Part shown: piece by piece, positions 22,533 to 36,000 of the stretch
How positions within the stretch are numbered: position 1 is the stretch's first letter
Layout of the letters: every line of letters begins with the position of its first letter
NCBI GenBank assembly: GCA_032622095.1
Contig: CP136065.1
Location: 95,117,343 to 95,181,342 of the forward strand
Direction of reading: 5' to 3'
Length of the DNA: 64,000 nucleotides
Origin: Siphonodentalium dalli
Taxonomy: Eukaryota; Mollusca; Scaphopoda; Gadilida; Siphonodentaliidae
Made by a program: the position numbers and the translations under genes
Notes under the pieces: generated by a model
Databases searched by the model: none
What the model saw: the letters and a program-made list of their open reading frames with translations, nothing else
Told to the model about the DNA's origin: nothing

Positions 22533-22572
22533 ATGCGACATTTCTTCACATTGCGTGCAGGTGTTGGCAGCG
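22533..22572 (+). CDS. Candidate first (or micro-) exon of the trypsin-like protease
   Basis: ATG at 22533 reads MRHFFTLRAGVGS plus one base, then a strong donor (GTAAGT at 22573). The phase fits exactly the next exon at 23884 (joined codon GCG, Ala). An in-frame TAA lies directly before the ATG. The N-terminus is not a good signal peptide. Alternatively the CAG at 22558-22560 is an acceptor, and only 22561-22572 (12 bases) is a micro-exon joined to a further upstream signal-peptide exon. Confidence 0.4.
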
Positions 22573-22911
22573 GTAAGTCCTGTGTAGGGGACTGAACTAT
22601 GCATGTAGCTTGGTCATCTGGCAGCAGTGTGGTATCGGAATAATTGCGCTTCACTGCAATCGAATTGAGTTTAAACGAAATTGACTTCCCTTTATTGAAT
22701 TAGGATTTAGCGCAATTATCAACCCTGGCTACAATCTTTTACTTTCCATTAACGGCTTCCAAGTAATTTTAGTCACAACTTACATCACTCATACCACCAT
22801 TCTGACATCGGGCGAAATCCCCATATCAGATTGAAGCCTGTTGCTGCGCTCGCATTTATTACGCCCAGGGATCAAAATATGTCACATAATATAATTTAGA
22901 ATGGAACAATG

Positions 22912-22966
22912 AAGAGCGTTTCTGTTTAGTTTATTACTCGTGTGGTAAAAATAAAGAGCATTTACC
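22912..22966 (+). repeat. Isolated paired AGAGCGTT box
   Basis: AGAGCGTT at 22913 and AGAGCATT at 22955, 42 bp apart. The second is preceded by AAAATAA as in the transposons, but the surrounding sequence does not match any of the TTAA elements. Confidence 0.7.
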
Positions 22967-23367
22967 TAATTTATCGAGGGAGAAATAGACTTTTTGTGGC
23001 ACTTAAGCCATGCAGATACGTATTCCGTACATGTCGGCCTGCGCGTAACTCCTTCCAACATTATTTGGGTATGATTTCGAAGTGCAAGGAACCACGTCTG
23101 TTGAAATCTGAAATCGGGTCTTCTCAACCCTAGAACATGTCGGACTTGATAAGCCACGGTTTCTTCGTCATAAGAAGCGAATACCATAAGTGTAACTACG
23201 GGGTTGCTACTAGACCGGTTCAGCTACATGTACGTGTAACTTGTTGCGCGTGCTGCCATTCTTACCGAAAGTCACGTGACCATTCCGTCTATGTGTGCGG
23301 AGTAATCCAATCTTCAGGACAATCGGCAAATCTTTGTGTGTGTGCGCGTGTGTGTTAAATCCTTTAA

Positions 23368-23856
23368 AGATACGGGCGGTGTTGGCGGTGGTTATGCTGT
23401 TAAAATATTCACCTCCGTCAAAAACCGGCCTTGTTCTTACACCAATAAGAAATATGGCATAAACAGTATGTTATTGTCAATTGTTGTTCCTTTGTTATGT
23501 AAACAAAAGCAAAAAACGTTATGTTACCTGTCTTTTGTTTAGATCCGGATATGGTAAACATAAAGAGCGTTATTTGTTACTGTTTTTCTGATATGGAAAT
23601 AATAAAGAGCGTTTATATCATTTGTGTGTGATTAACCAATATAATTGCGATGTGTTATGTAAACAGAAGCACAACTTCTGTAACACGAGCAAGCTCTTGT
23701 TCACGTACACCATCGTACGTCTTGACGACAATATAATATTTACGCGCTGATTATGTTTGGCATATGAACAAAACTATATATATATATTAATATTCCTTCT
23801 GTTGATGGCGATTTGAACAAATATGAATATTTCTGCAACGAACGCCGCCCGTGCCT
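23368..23856 (+). mobile_element. TTAA element subfamily A (489 bp)
   Basis: Starts AGATACGGGCGG and ends CCGCCCGTGCCT as imperfect terminal inverted repeats, flanked by TTAA at 23364-23367 and 23857-23860. TTAA duplication is characteristic of piggyBac-type transposition. It is non-autonomous. Its right end is only 23 bp from the acceptor of the first sure protease exon. Confidence 0.88.
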
Positions 23857-23883
23857 TTAAACGAGTTTAAATTATATTTGTAG

Positions 23884-24020
23884 CGTTGGCTACCGGTGGA
23901 TATGGATGGCAACCAAGCTCAGACCATAACCCTCATCATTGTGGCAAACCATCGGTTTCCTTTCATGGACACAGAATCGTCGGCGGAAAACAAGCTGAAC
24001 GTGGCAGTTGGCCGTGGATG
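23884..24020 (+). CDS. Protease exon: prodomain and IVGG start
   Basis: Preceded by TTTGTAG. The first two bases complete a codon, then [29 protein letters not shown] and [15 protein letters not shown]. The donor is GTGAAT at 24021. Reading on past the donor gives a stop ([11 protein letters not shown] then TAA), which supports splicing here. Confidence 0.92.
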
Positions 24021-27000
24021 GTGAATATTGGGCTCATTTCGACCACGGATAAGAATTACGAATAACTAAATACAGTACCAGTCAGAAGAAGTGGTATATT
24101 GAGGCGCGCCTTTATTGTGATATTGAGTGCGCTTAATTTCGAGGCGCGATTATAGCGCAATACCAAAAATCTGTCGCGCTGATTGCGATATTGAACGCAA
24201 AATATTGCGATATTAAGCGCGCTAAATTTCATACAGTCCCGATAGTGTTATATTTATATTACATAAATACTGTGCATATAGTGTACAGATAGTGTACATA
24301 TAGCATTTACTACTCTAATTATATACAAATATAAAACATTGTCTTTATTTATGCAATAAACAATATAGAATAAGCAATAATTTGATTTAAATGTCACAAT
24401 TTTGAGCGCAATATTAAGCACGAAATATTGCAATAATATCACAAGCGGCGCGCTTATAAGCGTTTCCACTTGCAATATTATTGCGAATATAGCGCGCTTA
24501 ATATACCACTTCTTTTGAATAGTACTGTACTAGTCGTAAATATTGTGGACGATCCAAAATCCGTTATGCAGAATTGACGACTACGAATCAGTTTGTGGGC
24601 AAATAGTGTCGTTCAAACTGCTTGTCACTCGCAGCAAGGTGATATGATTACGTTTTCCGTTTTCAGTGATTAGTTTGTACTTGATTGTGTTATCAGTTCA
24701 TAGTCAGTAGTGGACTCGATGATTGCATGCAAATCTCGCGTGATCATGCTTGGCTTCTCAAAACTAATCGTAACTACGGATATGGTAAAACGACAACTGA
24801 TAGAAAGTACACACATTCTTGTGACGTACATATAGTACCCTATTCGTGATTCTTATCTGTCGTAGTTCATTATGCGAAAGGTGTCAATTACCTCACAAGT
24901 TTACGAACACTCTATTCGTGATAAATAGACTGAAGCGGTATACATGTATTTTCTTAAAGGCCCACTTAATTTTCGAATAACCAGATCAGATTATACACAG
25001 TATATTTCATATTATATACCATTTGAAAGAGGTAGCTCCAAAAACATTGTATTATCAACTTATCCGGTAGAATAAACTGTTTTTTTGTCAAAGTACCGAC
25101 GTGTGTTCTGTACTTAATTTCAATCTGGTTTTTATTTCGAGTTTATTATTCTCAGTGGAAGGGGAATAACTCTATTTCTTAGTTGTGAATTATGATGAAT
25201 TCTGGGGTAATAGCGGGGGAAGTATTGGGGTGAATCTGAGAATCTCTATCACTTGGTGGACACTCTTAGGCCACAACTGTTCCGTGTTATGGTGGACTAT
25301 ATATATTTGGTTCCTCTTCCAAATGGTATATACTATGGAATATGTTGTATATAATATCATCTGGGCATTCGAAAATAAGTGAGCCTTTGTTATGCATGTA
25401 TATATTATATAAAAAACTAACCCGAGCCTTGAAGATTACCAGTAAATTTGACACGACGACGAGACTATGTAGATTTCAAAATTCAAAACTGTAGATGGCA
25501 AACGATGACTTCAAACTATAGGAAATCATACTAACATAAACTAACATTTCACTATCTAAAATAGCAAAAATTTGTCCAATTATTTTCCATGATTGTGTCT
25601 CTAAATATACGAACACCAGACTATTGTAGGAATAGTAGGATACTACTACTAATTATCCGAAGTTGAAAAAATTTGGCCCCAAAAGAAATTAATGGGAATT
25701 TTTGGTTGCCCTCTATATGCTTGTACATGTCTTTGGCTTTGAAAAAAGAAACATTGAAACCTAGACCATTACTTGATCTTTCCCCAAAACAATCTCTGTT
25801 ATCGCTACTGCAGGAGAAGTTAAATATTTGTAGTTCCACCTGTAGCGATGCTACCGGCATCATCCTGTAAATAGCATGCAAGAACCAATCATACAGATAT
25901 TTGAAGTCACGTGTCAGTAGCAGCGTTACACGTGGACAACATGCATTTTACTTCTCATGTCATTCGTTTTGGTACAGACGTCTGTATGTCTGTCTGTCTG
26001 TATGTATGTCATTTATACAAATCTACGATTCTCGACCGATCGGGACGAAACTTGGTACGTGTGTGTAGTTTGACCAGGCGGTGGACGTTGTCGTATTGGC
26101 GAGCCATTGCGGCGCCCGCTTCGCGCATTCGCAGACGAGATCTCGGAAACGGGTGGAGCTATCGACTTGAAAATTGCTATGTGAATGTATCTTGCCCCGG
26201 ATACGAATTTTATCGGGTCGCCGAGCCCGTGCGATGCCAGCTTCGCGCATGCGCAGACCAGATCTCGGAAACGGGTGTTGCTATCGACTTGAAATTTGGT
26301 ATGTGAATGTATCTTGCCCCGGATACGAATTTTATCGGGTCGCCGAGCCCGTGCGACGCCAGCTTCGCGCATGCGCAGACGAGATCTCGGAAATGGGTGA
26401 AGCTATCGACTTGAAATTTGGTATGTGAATGTATCTTGCCCCGGATACGAATTTTATCGGGTCGCTGAGCCCGTGCGACGCCAGCTTCGCGCATGCGCAG
26501 ACGATATCTCGGAAACGGGTGGAGCTATCGACTTGAAATTTGGTATGTGAATGTATCTTGCCCCGTATACGAATTGTATCGGGTCGCCGAGCCCGTGCGA
26601 CGCCAGCTTCGCGCATGCGCAGACCAGATCTCGGAAATGGATAGAGCTATCGACTTGAAATTTGGTTTTTGAATAGCCCGGACAACCTCGGGCTCATCGG
26701 CTAGTCTCATATATATTTTGAAGACCTCTGTTTGTCTGTCTGTTTGTATGTCTGTCTGTATGTCATTGATACAAATCTACGATTATCGACCGATCGGGGC
26801 GAAACTTGGTACCTGTGTGTAGTTTGACCAGGCGGTGGACGTTGCCGTATTGGCGAGCCCGTGCGGCGCCCGCTTCGCGCATGCGCAGACGAGATCTCGG
26901 AAACGGGTGGAGCTATCGACTTGAAATTTGCTATGTGAATGTATCTTGCCCCGGATACGAATTTTATCGGGTCGCCGAGCCCGTGCGCGACGCCAGCTTC

Positions 27001-30000
27001 GCGCATGCGCAGACCAGATCTCGGAAACGAGTGGAGCTATCGACTTGAAATTTGGTTTTTGAATAGCCCGGACAACGTCGGGCTCATCGGCTATCTCCTA
27101 TACATTTTGATAACTACGTAAATATATGTGTAAATATATGTGTATATGTGTATATTTGTCCTCTATAGAATCGAAAACGGCTGGCTCGATTGAGCTCAAA
27201 CTTCCCATCTAAGGGTAAAAACACACGGGAATCGTCGTCGCGGCGTTTTGGAGAAGCTCTGAACACTCATTCTCCACTCCCAATCACAAAAAACGGCACT
27301 GCGGGGGACTAATCACGTGATAATTTAATGTGATACTTTAATGAGCCTTTGTATATGACGCGTCGCTATAAAAGAGTGTTTGTTTACAATTCAACGCAAC
27401 GTTATCGCTCGAAATTTAGCATCGAAATTTTTTAATTTCTTTCATGAAAAACATAATTACATGTTGGACTCTGTCATTTTAAGAATATGTAAGTATTACA
27501 CACAGACACACCAAGTCTCAGCTTAAAATTTTGAAAAATAAGAGTTTTATCGACATAAATCGATTTTAATGGGAAATCCTGTGTTAAAATTTAGCATCGA
27601 ATTTTTTTTATTTCTTCCATCTAAAAAAAACATAATTACGTGTTGGACTCTGTCATTTTAAGAATATATAAGTATTACACGCAGACACACGAAGTCTCAG
27701 CTTAAAATATTGAAAAATAAGAGTTTTATCGACATAAATCGATTTGAATGCGAAATCCTTCACCCGCTCGAGAACGAAATGTCTCCCGAGATGCGCAGCT
27801 CCGAGGCATTCGTCCCATGAAAATTCTATGGAAGCAAAATGGTCAACTCGGGACGGGTCAACCGATTGAGCCCAAACTTACTACCTACGGGTACTTTTGT
27901 TCCGAAAGTGTCACGGACGGATCAAATCGTGACCCCGACGTGACATTGACCTTCAAACTGGTCAATTCAAGGTCAAATGGGGTAAAACTGGCGGATTTCT
28001 GTACTTTTGTCCGGGGAGTGTTTTGGACGGGTCAAATCATGACCACGACCTGACCTTGACCTACAAAATTGTCAATTCAAGGTCAAATCGGGTAAAACTT
28101 GCTGATTTCGACGAAATTTGGTGCAAATGCAGCACAAGTGTCTCGGAACCTGTTGCAATTGCTTTTTCGAACAAAGTCATGGGACGAATGCCGCCAGTGG
28201 CGGGCTAACCTGCTAGTCTACTATATATTTTGAGAACTACGTATATATACATGTATGTGTATATATATTTGTCCTCTATAGACTCGAAAACGGCTGCACC
28301 GATTGGGCTCAAACTTCCCATCTAAGGGTAAAAACCCACGGGAATGGTCGTCGCGGCGTTTTGGAGAAGCTCAGAGGACCCGTTCTCCACTCTCAGTCAC
28401 AAAAAACGGTACTTCGAGGTTAATCGCGTTGATAGTTAAAGAGCGTTCATATCCGCAGTGCCGTTGATGAAGAGCGTATGTGTGTAATGTGATTCTTACG
28501 TCTGGGTCTGGGCGTGTGCGTGTAAGACTGTATCCAGACATGAGCGTGTTGTGTGACGACATTCCCAACACCTAGCAGGGACAAATATCTATTAGCCAGC
28601 ATCAAGGCGAGTCTTCTGACGTATTAATTCATATGCATTCGATCAAACAATATTCTCTGTCGCACTCATATTTCGTCATCTCTACGAATCCACTGCAATC
28701 GACCTATTTTTAGAACGCAACACATGGTACCAAAATTACGTCGCGTTGGTGGTGGGGGTGCACGGCGGGATTAATTTAAATATGTCATGTTGGTAACAAT
28801 ATCTAGCCGAGAATTCCTCAGACCTACAGACGAATGCGACCAGCAAATTTCAAAATTGGTCACTTGACCTCCCCATGAATATCTTCTGGGAAATTCCAGG
28901 GAATGCCGATTGAGCTCAAACTTGCTACCTACGGGAAGTGTCATATATATATGTGTGTGTCCTTTATAGACTCGAGCCGATTGAGCTCAAACTTGGTACC
29001 TACGCGAAGTGTCATGGACGGGTTAAATTGTTACCCCGACCTGACCTTGACCTTGAAAATGATCAATTCAAAAGGCACAATTAACTCATTGAAAAAAAAA
29101 TCTGGTAAAATTGAAAAACAAAAAACAAAATTAAAAAATTTAAAAGGCACAATTAACTCATTGAAAAACAAAAAATTAAATTAATAAAAATTGTCATGTT
29201 TCTGACGATTGCCGCCAGTGGCGGGCTAACCTGCTAGTATCATATAAATCTCGGAAGTAAGTCACATTGACTTTATTCCGAATATGAAATACAAATTGAA
29301 AATATTTATGAACGATTTGCGTTGAGGCTACTCGTCATATATATACATGTAGGAGATATAGCACAGTAGCAATGTTATATTTTATTTCTCCGGGTTCGAA
29401 TCCCACCCAATCCCAAAAAATTTGCACTGTTTCAAAAATTAAATTTGCTACTCGTCATAGTCATATGGTTTATGCCATATGTGAGCGTATAAGCGCTCTT
29501 TGAATGCAGATAGATTATCAGCGTCAATACAAAAAATGAGGAAGTTACTTCCAAGGTTCTACTACTCCCTGTGAAGAACTATAGCCGTCTGTTCTGTGAA
29601 CAATTTGATGGTTGCAGTGTATATGTGTGGTCTCTAGTTCGCTTCTCGTGTGCTTCCTTGAATAGACTGCTTATCTCAATGGTACCATGTATTTATCTGC
29701 ATGTTGCCGTTCATATTTTTTTATGGCACCATATCCTTTTCTACACCGAAATGCCTGCTAAACATACCGCGCAAATTTGTGAGTGTGTGGACGAGCATTT
29801 GAAGAGTACAGTTTGATCCAATCACTTGGTGTGTGTAGAATTGATAAATCTTAAAAAAACTACCAGAGGGTACAGTGACGTGACTGACGACAGGGGGCTT
29901 TGGTGTGTCTCAATTTGGTAAAAAGTTTCAACAGTTGGAAATTTCACACCAACCATAGGTTCAAATTGTTATCGGAGTTTGATTCTTCAACAATTTTAGT

Positions 30001-33000
30001 AGTCGGGAATTTGTTATTTTTATACCAACTTTTGCATATTTTCCTACTAGTGGTCATGAGTGTTGACTAAAATGGCCATCAGTTGGAAATTTTCCACGTT
30101 AGGGCAACTGGAAAGTTTGAGACCAGTCTAGATGCTAGGATTTTCCAATTTTCATGTTCAGAATTCAAATTTGTTCACATCGGGCCGAACCATAAACCAT
30201 TGGCCATTCAAAAACTGATAATTAGTGTAAATTGTCCTGGCGGTAGACCACTAGATGTTAGGATTTTGCAAATTTCAGGTTTCGATCTCAAATGTCTTCA
30301 TACTGGGCCGAACTATGGTCGACCTAGTGGATTCTGTTCCACTCAATAGTGGCCACAAGACTACTGATCGATGTAGAATAGGTTACCAACCATTGGGTGT
30401 GGTTCAAGGTTGGTGCAGAGGCCATCTTGTCACGTCCGAGAGAGGATGATTTGGTGGGGTAAATAAGCGATAGTACTAAAATATGAGTGATCACATGGTG
30501 GTCGGTCATGTGTTTGGTATTTATCATATTCACATAATCGTCAACAAAATTTCATATTTTTCAATTTAACCCTTTCATGACGGGAGCCGCGCTGGTGCAT
30601 CATTAAATATGCTGTGCCAGTACATTCTCTTATATATGCGAATCTCCCATAGGAAGCCTCACATAAGAGAATGCACTGGCTTACAAGGTTATTAGTCAAC
30701 TTCCTTATGTCAGAAAAATGGCCTAACCTCGCTTTGTAAGGTAAAAGTGATCTGAGAGCGGTTTATATATGTAAAATATGTCTACTTTAATAATCTGCTT
30801 GTTTCCAGTCTGAATTGTTTTTGGAAACAGGTTTTTTTATGGGGTTTTATGGGGCTACCCTCTAAATAACCCAACATTACGAATTGGCCTCAATTTTTCT
30901 GTTTGCCACTTCTCAACTGTGTTTTCTTTATAGTTTGTGTTAACAAAGATAAGTGCATCTCATTTCATAAGAAAAACGCAATGGTGACGTGTATTCAGAC
31001 AGTAGTTATTGCCAAATAAGTCTCATTTTTATCACATTTTCACGATTCATCTGTGAATATTTTACTTTAATAGTGTTTCAAAATAAGTACGCAACGTTCT
31101 GTTTATTATTAATACATACCATGTAACAGTGTATCAATATGTCGAAAGAATTGGCAAAATACAGCCTTTATTAGCGTGGTTATCTAGACTTTACTAGCCC
31201 TACCCCAAACGCAAGAAATGCCGACGATGTGCAGTACGCGTTTTATCGGTACAATTTTGCATACGCGCCGATTTCCGGTTTCGATTTCCGTCTTGTTTTC
31301 GTCTTGTTTTAAACCTTTAAACTAGATCCTGAGTACATTTAAACACGACTGGAACAGGTTAGTAATCACATATATTTCTTAATAGCTGGTATTAATGGAC
31401 AGTTAGATACTAGTATATATTTTTAAAGCCCATATAATTTAAAAAGGTGGGGTGGGTGCTGTTGTAAATATCGGGTAGGCCTACGTTGAGTCTTATACTT
31501 GATCACAGTTCTGTGTTCACACTGCATTATGGGACAACTTTCTTGATTCAAAGATAATGTAATAGGAGAATCCAATTACGATAGTTGAAAGCTGTTTGGC
31601 ATGGGGGGGGGGGGGGGGTGAGAAAACAGATTTGTTTGTTTGTTATTTTATTCCAAAGATAGTCACAAGACAGTTGATTGATGAGCCTTGTAATTGTTAA
31701 ATTTGTTATTCCAGGTATTGTGCTTTTTCTAATTTCTTGATTTATATTTTATTTGCAGGTGACATCAATACACAATGCCAATGATCAATTATGCAGGGTT
31801 TGAACATCGCAGCAGTTTTGCTGAACGAGAACTTGACAATGATAGTGTGAGTATCATCATATTATATTCGTTCATATTTATATAAATGTGTTCAATATTA
31901 ACATTGTAGATCACTGAGGTGTCGCTAAGCGGTAATCCTCTCCCGCCCACAGGCCCTTGTGAATTTTTTTTTATATATATACTATATACATATAAGGCTG
32001 GACATTCTGGTAGTAAGATTGAGCAGCCATTGTTGATTCGGCCGTGTGGGAGTTAATGTGCACCGATTTTGTTCGGATAAATGGCAAAATGTTTTATGAC
32101 TTATGTTAAAAAACAGATTAGTATACGAAATGTGCTACCTTGTGCCCTCTCTGTTTGAATTTGACAATATTTGGTATTACTAACTGTTTACAACGACAAA
32201 ACATTGCACCTTGATCGGGAATCCATCCGTATTTCATCTGGGACCCGCAGTGAATTATTTATGTTCACCGATTCGCCGCGTTATTTCTGGATTATTTGCG
32301 GGAAATTTGAAACTTACTTCCTGGTTGCAACTTCGAGCGTCCATATTTGACAGCATGTCGTTTTGTGTATCAACAAAAGTCATGTGACATACGGAAAAAA
32401 AATAAAGAAGTATTTTTATATTTCAACCAATCAGCTGCCAGCTACAATTCACTGTGAATATACCGACTAAATATTGACTTGTCACTTATATAAAATCATC
32501 TAATATTTCAAATACAAACACTTTTTATTGAAATAAGGAAATAAGCAACATATGAAGTGGTAATCGCATATTATACTGTTTGTATACGTAAGTTATTGCA
32601 TATTTAGCCGTTTACCCGAATTAAATCGGTGCAGATTAACCCCCGAGGGCCAAGGCGCCAAACCAAATTTAAAGTTGGCCGCCAGAATGTCATACCTTTC
32701 TTTTTTATAGTAAGTAATAAAATATTTGTTATATGTACCTGTGCTCCCGCCCGGTGTCATTTACAGGGATGAGACTGGTTTAATCACGCCGTCCAATCGG
32801 GTGGGGACATTAATGGCTGTCCCGTGAACAATCATGTGTGCATGTTAAAGAACCTACTGTGGGCAATTATCCACAGGTTAATGGCAAAATTCCTGTCTAA
32901 GTTCCTCCCTTCGGGGGCGTAACCTTCTAGTACGTTGTAGATATGTAGATAGAGTTACCTGTCCAACAGGGTATGTACAAGTGTAGACATGACATTTCAG

Positions 33001-36000
33001 ACATGTCGAGTTGAGTCCCAGTATGGTTTCGCAAGCGTGGTAAAATACACATCCAGGTACATGTATGTATATATGTAAAAGTACTAACAAGTCATACTAA
33101 ACAAAATATATATATCCCTCCCTAGAATAACAATACTAACAAAAAGTCTATACAGCTGTGTGGGTGTGTATGCCAACGTCGGTTCTTCTGATATAGGAGG
33201 TATTTACAATATAAGATAAGATAAGATAAGCTGGTTTTGGGCATCAAAACTAGTAAGATATTACATGGATAAGTGATCTGACTGGAAGCACTGTTCTCAA
33301 CAACAAAAATACGATTATTGATTTTTTGGTTCTGAAATGATCATTCACAAAATTGTGTTTATCTTTTTCTATTTATCGTAATTTATTTATATATCTGTTT
33401 ACAAATTTCACATGCTGGTCTTACCTTGAATCGAAGAAAAATCATGCATGGTGCGATTGAATACTGATAGCATCCACAAGAAACAGAACACACCATACAC
33501 ACTGTGAGTACTTATAAATAAACTAAAGTGAACATCGAGAAACATGAGTTTTCTTTCAGGCGACCAAGCTGTATTATTACTGGCCTAGACTTATAGACAG
33601 TGATGAAAGGTTGAGTCTCACATTAAAGTTAGTTATATTCTCATAAAACTATAAAACAGTTTATCTGTTATAAATTTCATTATGCATAAACTAAATATAA
33701 ATATGTCAAATATCAGAATTCAAAGAAAACAGATTTTTATCTTAATAATGAAGTTAACTGGGATGAAGGGGGTGTCTTACTTCTTTCTTCTTTTTTTTGG
33801 TCAGGGAATGGGTGGGGCAAGTTTCCTGCCCAGCGCCTAGGGAGGAGGAGTGCTGCCCAATTTTTTTCATTTGTCTGGGAATGGGCGGGGCACGGCAAGT
33901 TTTTTGGTGAGCGCCCAGGGATGGTGAGTGCGGGAGGAGCGAGCTGCCCTATTTTTTTTGGTCAGGAATGGGTGGGACAAGTCTCCTGGTCAGCTCTTAG
34001 GGAGGGGGAATGATGCCCAATTTTTTCATTTGTCTGGGAATGGGCGGGGCAAGTTTTCTGACCAAATTTCATATTTATCAAGCAGTGCGTGACGTACATT
34101 ATCTTAGATACCATATTTATTATGTTCATTCCATTTTTTCAGATGGAGCTACTAGTCCATGCTACATTCAAGTCACCCACGCAGAAACAAATATTGTTGA
34201 TGACATGACCATGATGAGGCTGATACAATGATTATAGCTCACTCAGTTCACTTGTCATTGTCAGCTTCTTTGAGTGATGTTCTACACATTTGGAGCCCTG
34301 GTACTGATGTTATACTGTTGTTATTGTACTATCATACATATTTGCCAGTGAATAATTTCCTTTTTTTGGAAGGACAATACTTTTGATATATCAGGAGTAC
34401 ATCACAGCATCAGCCAGAATATCGTGAAAGGTATTATTGCTATGCATGCGGTTATCGGTGACACAACATGATGACTGGCGGGTAAATCAAAGAAGACTTG
34501 GTGGAATATGTTTATCTCCTTGGACCCGGTAAAGGATAGAGGTGTCATTGAAGTGATTGGAGTGTTTGGGAGTCAATGGGAATTTGAGTGATATGGCGGT
34601 TGAGTTAACAGAGAAATCCATATAGTGTCTAGTTATACTAGGGAATGCAATACCTTTTCTTCGGCAAGATGGTTCCTATTCTCGAAAAAATTGATTGATA
34701 ATGAAAAGCTACCACCAACACCTGATGCACCACTTCGTCTTCATCTTCTGAGGGCTTTAGTCCAGGCATATATTTGGTGACATTTTCATCTGCCGGAGAT
34801 GCCACTTCTTGATGTGATGTCTGGGAATTATGGGTGGAAATGGGATGGTTAGTGCTGGATGGCTATACCTCTTACATTAAAACGAGCTCCAGCTGCAGTG
34901 TTAGCGTTAGTAAAATGCATTGTCAATGTGTCTGTGACAGGTCACTCATGTACATGTTTCGGACAGAAGTTCCAATGCACCGAAATGTGTCAGGAGATGA
35001 CAATTGTGAGAACACTGACTCCCCAAATATTGATGGAGTTGATTGTGATGAGGACACCAGCGAAGTGGACGAGGAAGAATGTTTTTACTGACCTAATTCA
35101 TATCAGCATCACTTAAGATGTCAGTATTTGTAATGCACTTTTAAAGATGTATTCAGATTTCCAAGCCTTTGTTCTAGTGCTGGGACGGTTGTCCGGATAT
35201 CCGGTTACGCATGTCAACCGGTTGGAGGAGGCCACAACTGGATAGCCGTACTATTGATAACGATCGTACTATCATCGTAGTACTCCGCGTTAATGTTGCC
35301 GAAATCATTAACAGAAGTTTAAGTAACGAGAGTAAGTAATAAGAAGCAATATGGACAGTTGATTGTGTATTCATATACCCCACAGCACATGCCCGTTTGA
35401 TCACCGGCGGCTTTTCTAGACAATGAAACCAACAACTACACTCTGTCAGTCTGCGAATCACTTGCTACACATTCGATGCCAATTTCCTTTGGCGGCCTTA
35501 CATGATTGGTGGCGTATAAACTCATTCAGATTTCCATGAGTTGCAGTTTTAGCCCACATATATCTCGGTATTCCCGGGACCTCAGTCCCCTCTGAACTGG
35601 TGTTTTCCGTTGCGGGAAATACACTACAGTGACTGGCCAGTTTGGACTCGGACACCGTGGATGAATTAATTTTTATTCTGGAATATATCAGAAAAGGGTC
35701 GTATCAACTACCAGAAGTACCAGAGGAAGAGAATGATGAAGCTGTCCAGCCCGGCCCATCAGACCCACTGTCGCCGACTCGGAACCCACCAGAGTGACCT
35801 GCATAAACTCAGTGAACTGTTTGAACGAGTCACGAAACTCACGATATCGAATGGTCGATAACTTTATTTTTATTTCCTAAACACTGGCTGGGGCTTGTGT
35901 AATGAATCACGACGATTTAATTTTGTTTTAATTTGTTTATTAAATAATTGAAGTAACATCGTGAAGCCACTGTGATTAATACATACCTACATATACCCAA

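Noticed and set aside
25911-27121. Many overlapping ORFs of 60-130 codons on both strands with repeated REAG/CPGYEF-like text
   Set aside because: They follow the 122-bp minisatellite of the Helitron-like elements. Period 122 shifts frame each unit, and both strands are equally open, so they are not genes.
29370-29420. Possible functional tRNA gene
   Set aside because: The B box is good but no acceptor or anticodon stem pairs, and a target duplication marks it as a retroposed copy.
34859-35116. 85-codon frame starting [14 protein letters not shown] as an intact gene
   Set aside because: It is one frame of a decayed gene; the family blocks continue in neighbouring frames.
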